Below, in pieces: positions 54,493-62,781 of a stretch of 64,000 nt of DNA; positions within the stretch are counted from its first letter, which is position 1, and each line of letters starts with the position of its first letter. Both the position numbers and the translations under genes were made by a program. The stretch covers positions 8,489,001 through 8,553,000 of the forward strand of contig NZ_CP108529.1 of NCBI RefSeq assembly GCF_036002945.1, read 5' to 3'. The notes below the pieces were generated by a model, which was given only the letters and a program-made list of their open reading frames with translations, had not been told where the DNA came from and made no database searches. The stretch is from Streptomyces sp. NBC_01224. Lineage in GTDB: Bacteria > Actinomycetota > Actinomycetes > Streptomycetales > Streptomycetaceae.

Positions 54493-55767
54493 TCATTCGA
54501 CACCGCCGATGAAGCGCACCTCCGGGTATCGGGGCGAGGGCCCTTCGAGGACCGGGGCGTGACGGCCGCGCAGGTGAAGGTCGAAGTAGGCGAGCAGGAA
54601 GTGCCGCTGGACGTCGATGCCGCGTGTCCCGTCGAGCGGGCCTATGAACTCGGCCAGCTGTTCGTCGGTCGCTCCGAGCCGCGCGGCGGCCTGCGGCATG
54701 AACGTCTCGTAGTCCGTGAACGAGAAATGCCGGGTACCGGTCAGCCGGAGGTGGCGGCGCCAGCCTCGCAGCCGGGGCCAGATCTCCGGCCAGCTCGGTT
54801 TGTTGTCCGCGTCCTCGCCCATCAGGAGGAACGGCTTGCGCAGCCCCTTGGCCACCACCGGACCGAAGAGACTGCCGTCGAGGTTCGCGCCAGCAGCGAT
54901 CGGTACCCCGGCCGCCATCGCCGAGGCCGCGGTCGCACCACCCAGGGAGTGGCCGAACATGGCGGTCCTGGACAGGTCGAGGATGTCGCCGAGTCCCTGC
55001 GGGAGCGGACCCCGGTGGCCCCGTACGCGCCGCGACAACTCCTCCAGTACGAAGCGGGTGTCGGCCACCCGCACTTCGACCGCCTTGAGGATCGTCGGGT
55101 CGTCGTCCTCCCCCGTGAGAGGTGGCATCGCGTACTTCTCGATCCGGCCGCCAGGGAACTCGCCCTGCCCGGCGTCATATGTGTGGTCGATGCTGACCAC
55201 GACGTATCCGTGGCTGACGAGTTCCTCGACCAGCGCCGTGCTGGAGCCGCGGTGCTGCCCGTGCCCATGGGAGCAGAGGATCACCGGACGCCGGCCCCCA
55301 CGTGCGTCCGCCGCTGCGCCGATACGGGCGTGCGTGTCCGGCAGCGTGACGTACTCCGGGAGGAGATACCCCGTCTGTTGGAAGACCTTGGCGGCCTGTC
55401 CGGTCATCCAAGGCGCCCTGGGCAGGCCGGTGGCTGCGCGTGCGGGGTACCAGAGCTGAACCATCAGCTCCCGAACCGGCCGTGTAGCGACCCAGGGGTC
55501 CCGGCGGCTGCGGTCGCTGAGATGCAGCGTCACGGTGCCGAGGGCATGGGGACCGCTCGGTCGAGGAAGGACGAGCCGTACGGGCGGCTGGACATCAACC
55601 GGCGTCCGACGGGGCGGCGATGCGACGGCGGGGGCGCCAAAGGCGGCGGTCACGGCGAGTCCCGCGGCGAACGCGGTACCCGTGGTCACCATCCGCCTCC
55701 TGCTGATTCCGGTGGTCCTGCTGGTCCTGAGGGTGCTGCTCGGTGGGAACAAGGCCGGACGCTGCAA
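54493..55767 (-). CDS. Exported PAF-acetylhydrolase-like alpha/beta hydrolase
   Basis: This 424-residue protein has a Tat-like signal (SRRRMVTTGTAFAAGLAVTAA) and a platelet-activating-factor acetylhydrolase fold: RELMVQLWYPARAATG, RPVILCSHGHGQHRGSSTALVEELVSHGYVVVSIDHTYD. The nucleophile is in AMFGHSLGGATA, ANLDGSLFGP probably supplies the Asp, and the His is in LTGTRHFSFTDY. Relatives hydrolyse short or oxidised acyl esters or polyesters. It stands alone. The Arg pair before the hydrophobic stretch favours twin-arginine export. Confidence 0.85.
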   Translation of the reverse strand: MQRPALFPPSSTLRTSRTTGISRRRMVTTGTAFAAGLAVTAAFGAPAVASPPRRTPVDVQPPVRLVLPRPSGPHALGTVTLHLSDRSRRDPWVATRPVRELMVQLWYPARAATGLPRAPWMTGQAAKVFQQTGYLLPEYVTLPDTHARIGAAADARGGRRPVILCSHGHGQHRGSSTALVEELVSHGYVVVSIDHTYDAGQGEFPGGRIEKYAMPPLTGEDDDPTILKAVEVRVADTRFVLEELSRRVRGHRGPLPQGLGDILDLSRTAMFGHSLGGATAASAMAAGVPIAAGANLDGSLFGPVVAKGLRKPFLLMGEDADNKPSWPEIWPRLRGWRRHLRLTGTRHFSFTDYETFMPQAAARLGATDEQLAEFIGPLDGTRGIDVQRHFLLAYFDLHLRGRHAPVLEGPSPRYPEVRFIGGVE

Positions 55768-55997
55768 GGCGATCTCCTTCGCGGATGGTGCGCGCGGTGC
55801 GCAGGCACGTGGTGCCCTACCGGAAGGCTAGGAACCGCGCTGTCGGCGAACTACTCCGATTCCTCATCGGTTTCGCTGACATTTGTCACTCACCGTCGTC
55901 GCACGGGGGAGTTCGGGCATGCGCGCAGCGGCGGGCAAGCGGGGTGGCCCCCGCGAATGCCGTTGGTGGCCGACCGGAGGAGGTCAGGAGCGTTCGG

Positions 55998-56185
55998 ATG
56001 CCGCGAAGCCGATCCGGCTCAGCCGAACCGGTTGAAGAGGCTCTGCGCAGGTACCGTCCGCAGGTGCCCCGCCGGGTTCCGCGGCTGATCCCGGAAGAGT
56101 GGTTCGACGCGCTGTTCGCGAAGCTGGGCTCGCACCGGGACCGGGTGATGGTGGTGTTGTGGGTCTCGAGCGGAGCGCCGCTGAG
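55998..56185 (+). pseudogene. Tyrosine recombinase (integrase) fragment
   Basis: The frame reads PRRVPRLIPEEWFDALFAKL, then GSHRDRVMVVLWVSSGAPLS, which matches the start of the catalytic domain of phage-type integrases (PEExxxLFAALxSHRDRALVxLxxSTGARxSE). The catalytic Arg region is already altered (SSGAPLSRW) and similarity stops there. The domain with His-x-x-Arg and Tyr is absent. It is evidence for an integrated element that once occupied this region. Confidence 0.6.
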
Positions 56186-56468
56186 CCGCTGGGTGTGCGC
56201 CGGCAGGACGCCGGCGTATCCGGGATCAGCTGGACGGCTTGTGGATGATGAGGGCTTCGCCCAGTGGCCATCGCAGTGGTGTCCGGGGGTTGCTGGCGCC
56301 AGCGGTCCGTTCCTGGGGTGTCGGGCTGGGACGGAGACGGACGCGCATCTCGGGTACCTCCGATGCTTTGGACCACCGACCACCGCTGTCCCCAACCCTG
56401 CCCGGCACCGCACGGCGAAAACGCCCGCACAGAGCCGCCGACGGCCGCCTCCCGACGCTGACTCGGCC
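56186..56468. other. No recognisable gene
   Basis: Sequence between the integrase fragment and the end of the NACHT gene. I see no homologous frame, no clear terminator and no repeat of note. Confidence 0.4.
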
Positions 56469-59420
56469 CTACGGTGAAACCCCCGGTTGGGGGAGCGCGG
56501 CGGAGAGCTTCCACACGACGGTGCGGGCCAGGTCCTGCGTAATCCGGGTGCTGCGAGCGTAACCCTGCGTATCGCCCCATTTTATGCCGCTCACCTCATA
56601 GCTGATGGTCAGCAGCAGGTTCTCCAACCGGAGGGTGGTCTCGACCCGCGGGCGATCTTCGCTGTACTTCACGACGGAGACGGCCTCGTCGCCCAGTCCG
56701 GTGGGGTACGTGGTGTGCTCAGGGACGACAAACGCGAGGCCGACTCCGTCGTCGAAATCCTTGTCGGCCTGCTGCACCGCGGTGAGCGTCGACGTGGGTC
56801 GGTGCAGTCTCACGCTGATCTCCACGCTGGGATCTCCGGCAGTCGCTGTGCCGACGCTCCAGGAGCACTGCCTCACGTCGAAGCCGCCGTAGTCCTCTCC
56901 GGACTGCTCTCCGCGGGGGGCCGGGACTACCTTCCGCAGGGCCTCACGGTCCACCAGTTCACAGGCAGGGGCGACCGCCTTGTACGGCCCGGCCTCCCCA
57001 TACGGTCCAGGCTCGGCCACCAGTAGACTCATGTCCCACCACATCGCAATCGATCCGACGGTGATGACGCATCCGGAAATGAAGCTGAGGGCAGACCTGA
57101 AGCCCTTGACTGTTGAGCTGTTCGACGGCACCCGAGCAGGGTCGGGCTGATCCCCGGCCAGCGCGGCCAGTCGTTCCTGGAGCCGGGAGTGCCGGAACTG
57201 GTAGGCGGCGCCGGACTGGCGCAGTACACCGAGGCGGTGGGCCTCCGCGAGGAGGCCGTGCACGTTCCACGGAAGCTTCCCCGTGCCCCACAGCCACGCT
57301 TTGGCCACGCCGAAACCACACCAGGCCGACGACGATGCTCCGAGCACGGCGAGAGCGACGAGCATGACGACGAACGCGATGGCCCAGGTGCCCGATCGGG
57401 CGGAATAGAGGGGCCACATCGGGGCAATCCCTGCGAAGATCACGAGCCAGGCTGCCCGCCAAACCGCCGAGCCACCTGCCAATATGTTGACGAGCCCCAA
57501 CGACACCAGTGTCGCCAATCGGTCTTCGCTCAGCGTCCGCTCCGGGCCGCGGGTGACCGCACCGCTTGTGCGGTGGCGAAGATCGTCGAGGAACTCTCGC
57601 ACCGTCTGGTGGCCGGCCTTGGGCCGAGGCCTCTTTCGGCGCAGAATCCAGTGGCCGATGGAGAAGCCCCAGAGGCCTGCTCCGAAGATTGCCTGGAACA
57701 GCAGGGAGTCCGAGAGCTGGTGATACAGCATCCACACGCCGAGCACCGCCACCACGGCGAGCACTGGCTGGGCCATCCGCGCCGGCTCGGCAAGCGGGAT
57801 ATGCCGCGGTATGGGCGCCAAGGAGCCGAACACCACATCGGCGACCGATAGCAGGCAGAGCACACCGAACGGGACCCAGACCGGCATCTCGATGCCGAAC
57901 CAGGACGTCGGCCGGTCGACCTGCCACCGTAGGAGAGCAGCGGCCGCACCCAGAGCCAGCGTTACCCCCACCGCCCGGGCCACTCTCGGAGCCGCCGGGC
58001 TCAGCCGCCACCATGCCAGGTCTTGGGTCTCCAAAGAATTGAGGCGCTGCGCCAGGAACGCCAGCCATCGTGTGGTCTGCTCCGAGTGATCGGTGACCGC
58101 CGGGACGAGCTGGTCCAGCAGGTGGTCTTCGATCGCCGCTCGAGTGGGGAAGCGGCGGTGGTCCAGAAGCTCCGCGGGATCACGGGAGGTGTCGCTGTAG
58201 GTGATACGGGCCAGACCGGTCATCAGTGGGGTCATCAGCACGTGTCGCAGCTTCAGTACTTGCAGGTCACGCGGGTGCTCGCGCAGTTGGGTGAACACCG
58301 GGTCCCATTTGGTGGCCACGGTACGGCCGACGACCAGCTTCCGTGTCGTGCGGCGCAGATAGTCCACCGACTCCTGCACACTCAGTGGCTCCACGCGTAC
58401 CGCAGCCGTTGCCGGCAGTACGATGTCGGCCTGCCCGACGGCGGCCTCGTACTCATCGACCCTGCTGGTGAGCAGGAAAGGATCCGCCTCGCCGAGCGAG
58501 GCGCGAAGTCTGCGCAGAGCATGATGCCGGGTGGCTGCGCTCATCTCGTCGAAGCCGTCCAGTACGGGTAACAGCCTGCCCACTCGAAGGAGTTCGGCGG
58601 CGACCGTCTCGCCGGACACCGCCCGCCCGGCGAGTGCCGGGTGGTCGGCCGCCAGGCGCCCGGCAGCCCAGGACTCCAGGTCCTGCGCCACCGGGTCCCA
58701 TGAGGCCATGGGAAGGAGTACGGGGACACGGTCGCTCGGCTCGGCCGCCCGCAGGCGCTCGTAGGCGAAGCGCAGCGCGAGTACGGACTTGCCCGCCCCA
58801 GCTTGGCCAAGAATGAGCAATCGGCCGGAAGGGATCCTGGCATAAACCTCGTTGAGGGCACTGCTGCCCGAGAGATCCAGCGGTGCATCACGCCCGTCGT
58901 TCGTGCGGATGTTTATCCAGTGATCCCCAAACGCCTCCGCGTTGACCCAACGCACCGGCAGCGGAGCCGGATGCTGGAGTCTGCGGAGTTTCAACTCGCG
59001 ATCCCACAGCACACCCAGTTCGTGTGCGAGTTGTTCGGCGGCTTCTTCGAGCTGCCGGTCCAGGCGGCGTGCGAGCCCGGGGCTTCGCCGGAGCCGCGCC
59101 TGGCGCCAGCGCCGAACAGCAGGCTGCAGCAGCGGGGCTGGGAGCACGACACACGTCATGCCCGCCAGCAGGAGCGGTCCGCGGGTCCAGCCGCCGGCGT
59201 CGTACCCCACCCATACCAGGGCGACGCCTGTTATGAGCATGCAGAACGGCGCAAGCATCCGCGCGAGAGCGCGGCCGGATCCCCGGACGGGCACCTGATC
59301 ACGGTCGGCCAGCTCCGTAGAGACGTTGATGTACTGGTCCCTGCCCGACATGTAAATGCGGGCGTTGTCGTGGGCGTGAGCTTGCTGATGGGGATCCGGC
59401 TCTCCCGCAGGGGTGTTCAT
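56469..59420 (-). CDS. Membrane-embedded NACHT (NLR-like STAND) ATPase with N-terminal amyloid-like motif
   Basis: This 983-residue protein has, in order: a short motif HDNARIYMSGRDQYINV (residues 17-33), two TM helices (about 55-72 and 82-98), and a helical linker. A NACHT ATPase follows, with Walker A GQAGAGKS at 205-212, Walker B LLPVLDGFDE at 283-292 and FLLTSRVDEYE. Then come a winged-helix-like region, a block of about seven TM helices (roughly 495-720), one more TM (about 780) and an extracytoplasmic domain to the end with two cysteines. It overlaps the upstream small gene by 4 bp. The architecture suggests a signal-gated immune or stress switch. Confidence 0.82.
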   Translation of the reverse strand: MNTPAGEPDPHQQAHAHDNARIYMSGRDQYINVSTELADRDQVPVRGSGRALARMLAPFCMLITGVALVWVGYDAGGWTRGPLLLAGMTCVVLPAPLLQPAVRRWRQARLRRSPGLARRLDRQLEEAAEQLAHELGVLWDRELKLRRLQHPAPLPVRWVNAEAFGDHWINIRTNDGRDAPLDLSGSSALNEVYARIPSGRLLILGQAGAGKSVLALRFAYERLRAAEPSDRVPVLLPMASWDPVAQDLESWAAGRLAADHPALAGRAVSGETVAAELLRVGRLLPVLDGFDEMSAATRHHALRRLRASLGEADPFLLTSRVDEYEAAVGQADIVLPATAAVRVEPLSVQESVDYLRRTTRKLVVGRTVATKWDPVFTQLREHPRDLQVLKLRHVLMTPLMTGLARITYSDTSRDPAELLDHRRFPTRAAIEDHLLDQLVPAVTDHSEQTTRWLAFLAQRLNSLETQDLAWWRLSPAAPRVARAVGVTLALGAAAALLRWQVDRPTSWFGIEMPVWVPFGVLCLLSVADVVFGSLAPIPRHIPLAEPARMAQPVLAVVAVLGVWMLYHQLSDSLLFQAIFGAGLWGFSIGHWILRRKRPRPKAGHQTVREFLDDLRHRTSGAVTRGPERTLSEDRLATLVSLGLVNILAGGSAVWRAAWLVIFAGIAPMWPLYSARSGTWAIAFVVMLVALAVLGASSSAWCGFGVAKAWLWGTGKLPWNVHGLLAEAHRLGVLRQSGAAYQFRHSRLQERLAALAGDQPDPARVPSNSSTVKGFRSALSFISGCVITVGSIAMWWDMSLLVAEPGPYGEAGPYKAVAPACELVDREALRKVVPAPRGEQSGEDYGGFDVRQCSWSVGTATAGDPSVEISVRLHRPTSTLTAVQQADKDFDDGVGLAFVVPEHTTYPTGLGDEAVSVVKYSEDRPRVETTLRLENLLLTISYEVSGIKWGDTQGYARSTRITQDLARTVVWKLSAALPQPGVSP
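59328..59375 (-). repeat. 48-bp direct repeat encoding the shared motif, copy in the NACHT gene
   Basis: Matches 59429-59476 at 43 of 48 bases in the same orientation and encodes HDNARIYMSGRDQYI at the N-terminus of the NACHT protein. Confidence 0.85.
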
Positions 59421-59833
59421 GCACCAGTGATGTGCTGGTCCCTGCCCGACATGTAGACGCGGGAGTTGTCGTGGGTCTCCGCCTTCATGACGACCGAAGC
59501 GACCCGGGTCCGCTCAGTCTCGGACAGCACAGGGCCAAGGTGATCGTCCAGCAGCAGCCGCAGTTCGGCGGCAAGGCCGGGGTCGTCGGCCAGGAGCTGT
59601 TGGAAGTGCATCCGCCAGGCCCCGGCCAGCGCCTGCTCGGTGTCCTCGTCGTCCGCGTCACGTGCGGCGAGCACCTGCGTGCGCAGGATGTCCAGCTCTG
59701 CTCCCACGCCGTCGGCGTGGTCCGGACGTATCCGGCGCCACATCGCCACCGTCGCGGTCCTCGCCTGCAGCCAGGCATCCGTTGCCATGGCGCTCACCAA
59801 GGCGGTTCCCGCCGCCAGCACGATCGGGTCCAT
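59417..59833 (-). CDS. Small helical partner protein ending in the same amyloid-like motif
   Basis: This 138-residue protein starts with a hydrophobic helix (MDPIVLAAGTALVSAMATDA), then a helical domain (ARTATVAMWRRIRPDHADGV, ELDILRTQVLAARDADDEDT, LLADDPGLAAELRLLLDDHL). It ends in HDNSRVYMSGRDQHITGA. The terminal motif is the same as that at the N-terminus of the NACHT protein translated next. The two genes overlap (ATGA), so they are made together. The layout matches effector proteins that pair with NLRs through homotypic amyloid motifs. The helical domain itself is not assigned to a known effector family by me. Confidence 0.75.
   Translation of the reverse strand: MDPIVLAAGTALVSAMATDAWLQARTATVAMWRRIRPDHADGVGAELDILRTQVLAARDADDEDTEQALAGAWRMHFQQLLADDPGLAAELRLLLDDHLGPVLSETERTRVASVVMKAETHDNSRVYMSGRDQHITGA
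59429..59476 (-). repeat. 48-bp direct repeat encoding the shared motif, copy in the partner gene
   Basis: Matches 59328-59375 at 43 of 48 bases and encodes HDNSRVYMSGRDQHI at the C-terminus of the partner protein. Confidence 0.85.
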
Positions 59834-60210
59834 CCCCCACCCCCTACGGATAGTGATCCGAGGACCAATGTAGAGGGGCTGAGGCGCGCTTGGGGCGTCT
59901 CCCCGGCAATATGGGGCGAGGCGACCGGCGGCCGCCGACTGGCGTGAGGCCCGGTGCGTGCCGAGCCGTCTGATGGGCGCGCTGCTTCCTCCCGTGCTTC
60001 TTGACCACGGCAGTTCTCTTTCCGCGTGCAGCGGTTGATCTTGACGGCCAATTCGGTCTCAATGGGCCACCAGCACCGCGCCGTCGGGCGAATCGGCGTC
60101 CTTCACCAGGCCAGTCGGGGCCCCGCAGCGGATGCTGTCCGCGAGCTGCGCATCGCCGGCCACCTCACTTCCAGGCCAGGGGCGGGCTGCGCCGTTTCTG
60201 GGCCGACCGC
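59834..60210. other. Intergenic region upstream of the NACHT gene pair
   Basis: Must contain the promoter of the leftward NACHT operon, but I could not define -10/-35 boxes. No recognisable gene on either strand. Confidence 0.4.
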
Positions 60211-60480
60211 ACGACGACGTCCGTCGGCACCGCACCCCGCGTCGCCGGACTCGTCCAGGGGATGGCTCCGGCCGGGGACCTCATCGTGGTCGCTTGGAAC
60301 CCGGAGTTCGTCCGCGAGTCCTTCGCGGTCGAGGACACCCTTCGCCCCGACCGGCTTGTCCTCGGCTTCAATACCACCACTCCTGGGCGTAGGCGATCCT
60401 CCGGCGGGCGTTCGGCCAGATCATTGAGTCGTGGCCGACGATCGTCACCGACTGGGCAACCGCCGAGCTCGCTGGCGGCC
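60211..60480 (+). pseudogene. UDP-glucose/GDP-mannose dehydrogenase fragment with a frameshift
   Basis: In one frame 60211-60369 reads TTTSVGTAPRVAGLVQGMAP and then WNPEFVRESFAVEDTLRPDR and LVLGF, the NAD-binding-domain end of UDP-glucose 6-dehydrogenase (normally WNPEFLREGxAxxDxxxPDRxVxG). From 60393 another frame continues the same family: AILRRAFGQIIESW and VTDWATAELAGG. The Rossmann motif, catalytic Cys and C-terminal domain are all missing. Confidence 0.7.
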
Positions 60481-60586
60481 CGGGCGAATCGCCATCGGGC
60501 TGTCCTGCCCGGCTCGTCACCGGCAGGTCCTCTGTCGGACTCGGTCACTAGGGTGATCCACGGAGCAGGTGACTTGATGGAAGGCA

Positions 60587-61885
60587 GTGGTGATCGAGGT
60601 GCGCAGCGACGTGCTTGTCGAGGCGTTCTATGGCGACGGGTGGGATTCCTCGAATCGTTCGACAGTCCGCCCAATCTCCCGAGAGGAAGCCGCCCGCCGA
60701 GACGCGGCAGGCGAGCCGTACGCTGTCGTGCTCGCCGCCCTCGGACAGGAGCTTCCCGTCGGTGTGCTGCATGTCGCCTGGGCCGAGCACTATTTGGGCC
60801 TCTGGCGGTTCGACGCCTTGGGCCGCCGAGTGTTCGAAGCCGACCTGCGCAGGCTGGAGCCGGGGCGGCTGTTCCTGCGCCACCTGGCTGAGTGGCGATA
60901 CGAGCAGCAGGATCTCCCTGATCTGTCGGACGAAGCCTGGAGACGGACCATCGATCTGTACCCGGACGGGAAGAACAGCCAGGGCCCGTACCCACGCGGC
61001 CGGCTCGGCGGCTCGACGCATACCCTGGTCGACCTGCCGCGTGACCTGTGGTGGCTGCCGGTTCCGGAATTCGGGCGCTGGGAACACCTGCTGGCAGCAC
61101 CCCAGTTCGGGCTGCAGGGAACAATCAGGCTCGTCGAGGAGACTGCGGACATCGCACTGCGACCGACCACCGATGCGGCGGAGCCTTTCGGCTGGCGCCC
61201 GCCGGTGCCGGCGGCGGCCGCGCCCTGGCTTGACGAGCTGTTCACTCCCGGATTCAAGTTCACGCACCGGCATCGGTCGGAGCCGCTCATCATCGAGCCG
61301 GTTCGAACGGTGACCGACATCGCGTTGCCCACCGGACAGCTGGCAGTCTGTGACCCCTCCTACCTGCCCGACGGCCACGAGGGGGACCCGCTGGTAATCG
61401 AAGTTCCGCCCGGTGTCTACCCGGTGCAGGAGACCGGCGCCGGCTACGAGGACGAAATGTTCGGCGACCGCTTCACCGCCCGCGATACGTATGCCGTGCG
61501 TCTGCTGGTGAGTGAGAAGCCGACTGCCAGCTGGACGATGGCAATCCCGCCAGGCGAGGACGTGAGGCTGCTGCGTGATGGCCAGTACCTCGGCTTCGAC
61601 GTCGACTCCGCCACGGGCTGCTTCGTCGACTCCACCGCTCGAACCGAACTGGGCCGCCGCTACATGCGGGCCCTCACCTCCGGCGGTGGCGAAGACGTTC
61701 ACGACACCGACGACGGCTACAGCAAGGTGACCGATGACGCTACCGGGGCCGAGCTGGTCACCTTCATGTTGGGCGGAGACGGCGTCTACCCGGTCTGGGT
61801 GGGACGCGACGACACAGGTGAGGTCACGACGGTCATAGTGGCCAACAGCTTCGAAGTCGGCTGTCTGAAACCGTTGACCCCATGA
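60587..61885 (+). CDS. DUF4241-domain protein
   Basis: This 432-residue protein has an N-terminal region of unknown type (EVRSDVLVEAFYGDGWDSSN, WAEHYLGLWRFDALGRRVFE) and a C-terminal DUF4241 domain. The latter contains LAVCDPSYLPDGHEGDPLVI, EVPPGVYPVQE, VDSATGCFVDSTARTEL and GDGVYPVWVGRDDTGEVTTVIV. DUF4241 proteins have no established function; some resemble immunity proteins of polymorphic toxins. The GTG at 60587 and the adjacent GTG are equally possible starts. The gene lies between the dehydrogenase fragment and an IS110 remnant. Confidence 0.75.
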   Translation: MVIEVRSDVLVEAFYGDGWDSSNRSTVRPISREEAARRDAAGEPYAVVLAALGQELPVGVLHVAWAEHYLGLWRFDALGRRVFEADLRRLEPGRLFLRHLAEWRYEQQDLPDLSDEAWRRTIDLYPDGKNSQGPYPRGRLGGSTHTLVDLPRDLWWLPVPEFGRWEHLLAAPQFGLQGTIRLVEETADIALRPTTDAAEPFGWRPPVPAAAAPWLDELFTPGFKFTHRHRSEPLIIEPVRTVTDIALPTGQLAVCDPSYLPDGHEGDPLVIEVPPGVYPVQETGAGYEDEMFGDRFTARDTYAVRLLVSEKPTASWTMAIPPGEDVRLLRDGQYLGFDVDSATGCFVDSTARTELGRRYMRALTSGGGEDVHDTDDGYSKVTDDATGAELVTFMLGGDGVYPVWVGRDDTGEVTTVIVANSFEVGCLKPLTP

Positions 61886-61894
61886 GCTGGAGTA

Positions 61895-62330
61895 TCAAGT
61901 GGCAAGTGCGTGGGGTTGATGCGACCAGGCGGTCGCCTCGTCGTACAGTGTGCGGTCTTGAGACAGCCGTGCAGGATGCCGACGAGCCGGTTGGCGAGTT
62001 GGCGCAGGGCAGCGTTGAATTCGATGCCGCGGGCGCGTTGCTTCTCGTCCGGTCGTTGCGGACGTACCGGGTGGTCGCGACCTTCTTCCTGCCGGAGGCG
62101 CGGGTGACCGGGCTGGTGCCGGCATAGTTCTTGCGGGCATTGGTTGGCGTAACGGTGGGGGTCGTCGCCGAATTCTCCGAGTACCCGGGCGCCGAGCATC
62201 GGTCCCAGCCCGGGCTGGGACCGGATGATCTCAGCTTCCGGGTGTCGGCCAAAGAATGTTTGGCGTACACGCCGGTCGTGCCGGCCCGCCGCTCGGCGCC
62301 GAGGTAGGACTGGATCAGTTCCTTCAGGGC
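61895..62330 (-). mobile_element. IS110-family transposase remnant
   Basis: Minus-strand pieces in different frames match the C-terminal domain of IS110 transposases. They are HPEAEIIRSQPGLGPMLGAR with VLGEFGDDPHRYAN, then ARKNYAGTSPVTRASGRKKV, then FNAALRQLANRLVGILHGCL, and a tail LYDEATAWSHQP. At least two frameshifts separate them and the N-terminal DEDD domain is absent. Confidence 0.8.
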
Positions 62331-62335
62331 CGAGG

Positions 62336-62781
62336 TCCACTCCGCCTTGTGTGTCCAGAGGCTTCCGTCGCCGCCTCGAGAGTGGTGACGCGGTCGGCCA
62401 TCGCCAGGGCAGCCGAACGGTCCATCCAGTGGAAGGCCCGGGCGCAGGTGAGCAGATCAGCCTTGTAATCGTTGAACGGTGCGGTGAACTCCTCGGCGGC
62501 GACGGCGTGGAAGGCCGCAGTCGACTGTCCGAGCAGTGGCCGGAGCAGCTCGGAGGCTGTGCGGAGCATGCCCTTGCCGCGGTCTACGAGGTCCACGCGG
62601 GTGATCCGGGGAACGGCGGGCAGCAGGGCTGCCGGTACCTGACCGGTGCCCGAGCCCAGATCGAGCAGCGCCCGGCTGGTCGATGCCCTCCAGGGTTCCG
62701 GCGAGGACCTGAAAGGCCTCGTCGGGGAATCCCAGGGCGGTAGCGGGCGTAGTCGGACGCCGCCGAGTCGAACAGGTTCAC
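62336..62781 (-). pseudogene. Class I SAM methyltransferase, frameshifted and truncated
   Basis: A GTG at 62781 overlaps the stop of the next gene and begins VNLFDSAASDYARYRPGIP. Two frameshifts later the sequence continues: DEAFQVLAGTLEGIDQPG, a SAM-binding segment LDLGSGTGQVPAALLPA, then VDLVDRGKGMLRTASELLRP and LLTCARAFHWMDRSAALAMA. The 3' part is cut by the IS110 remnant. It was once translationally coupled to the PIMT-type gene. Confidence 0.75.
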
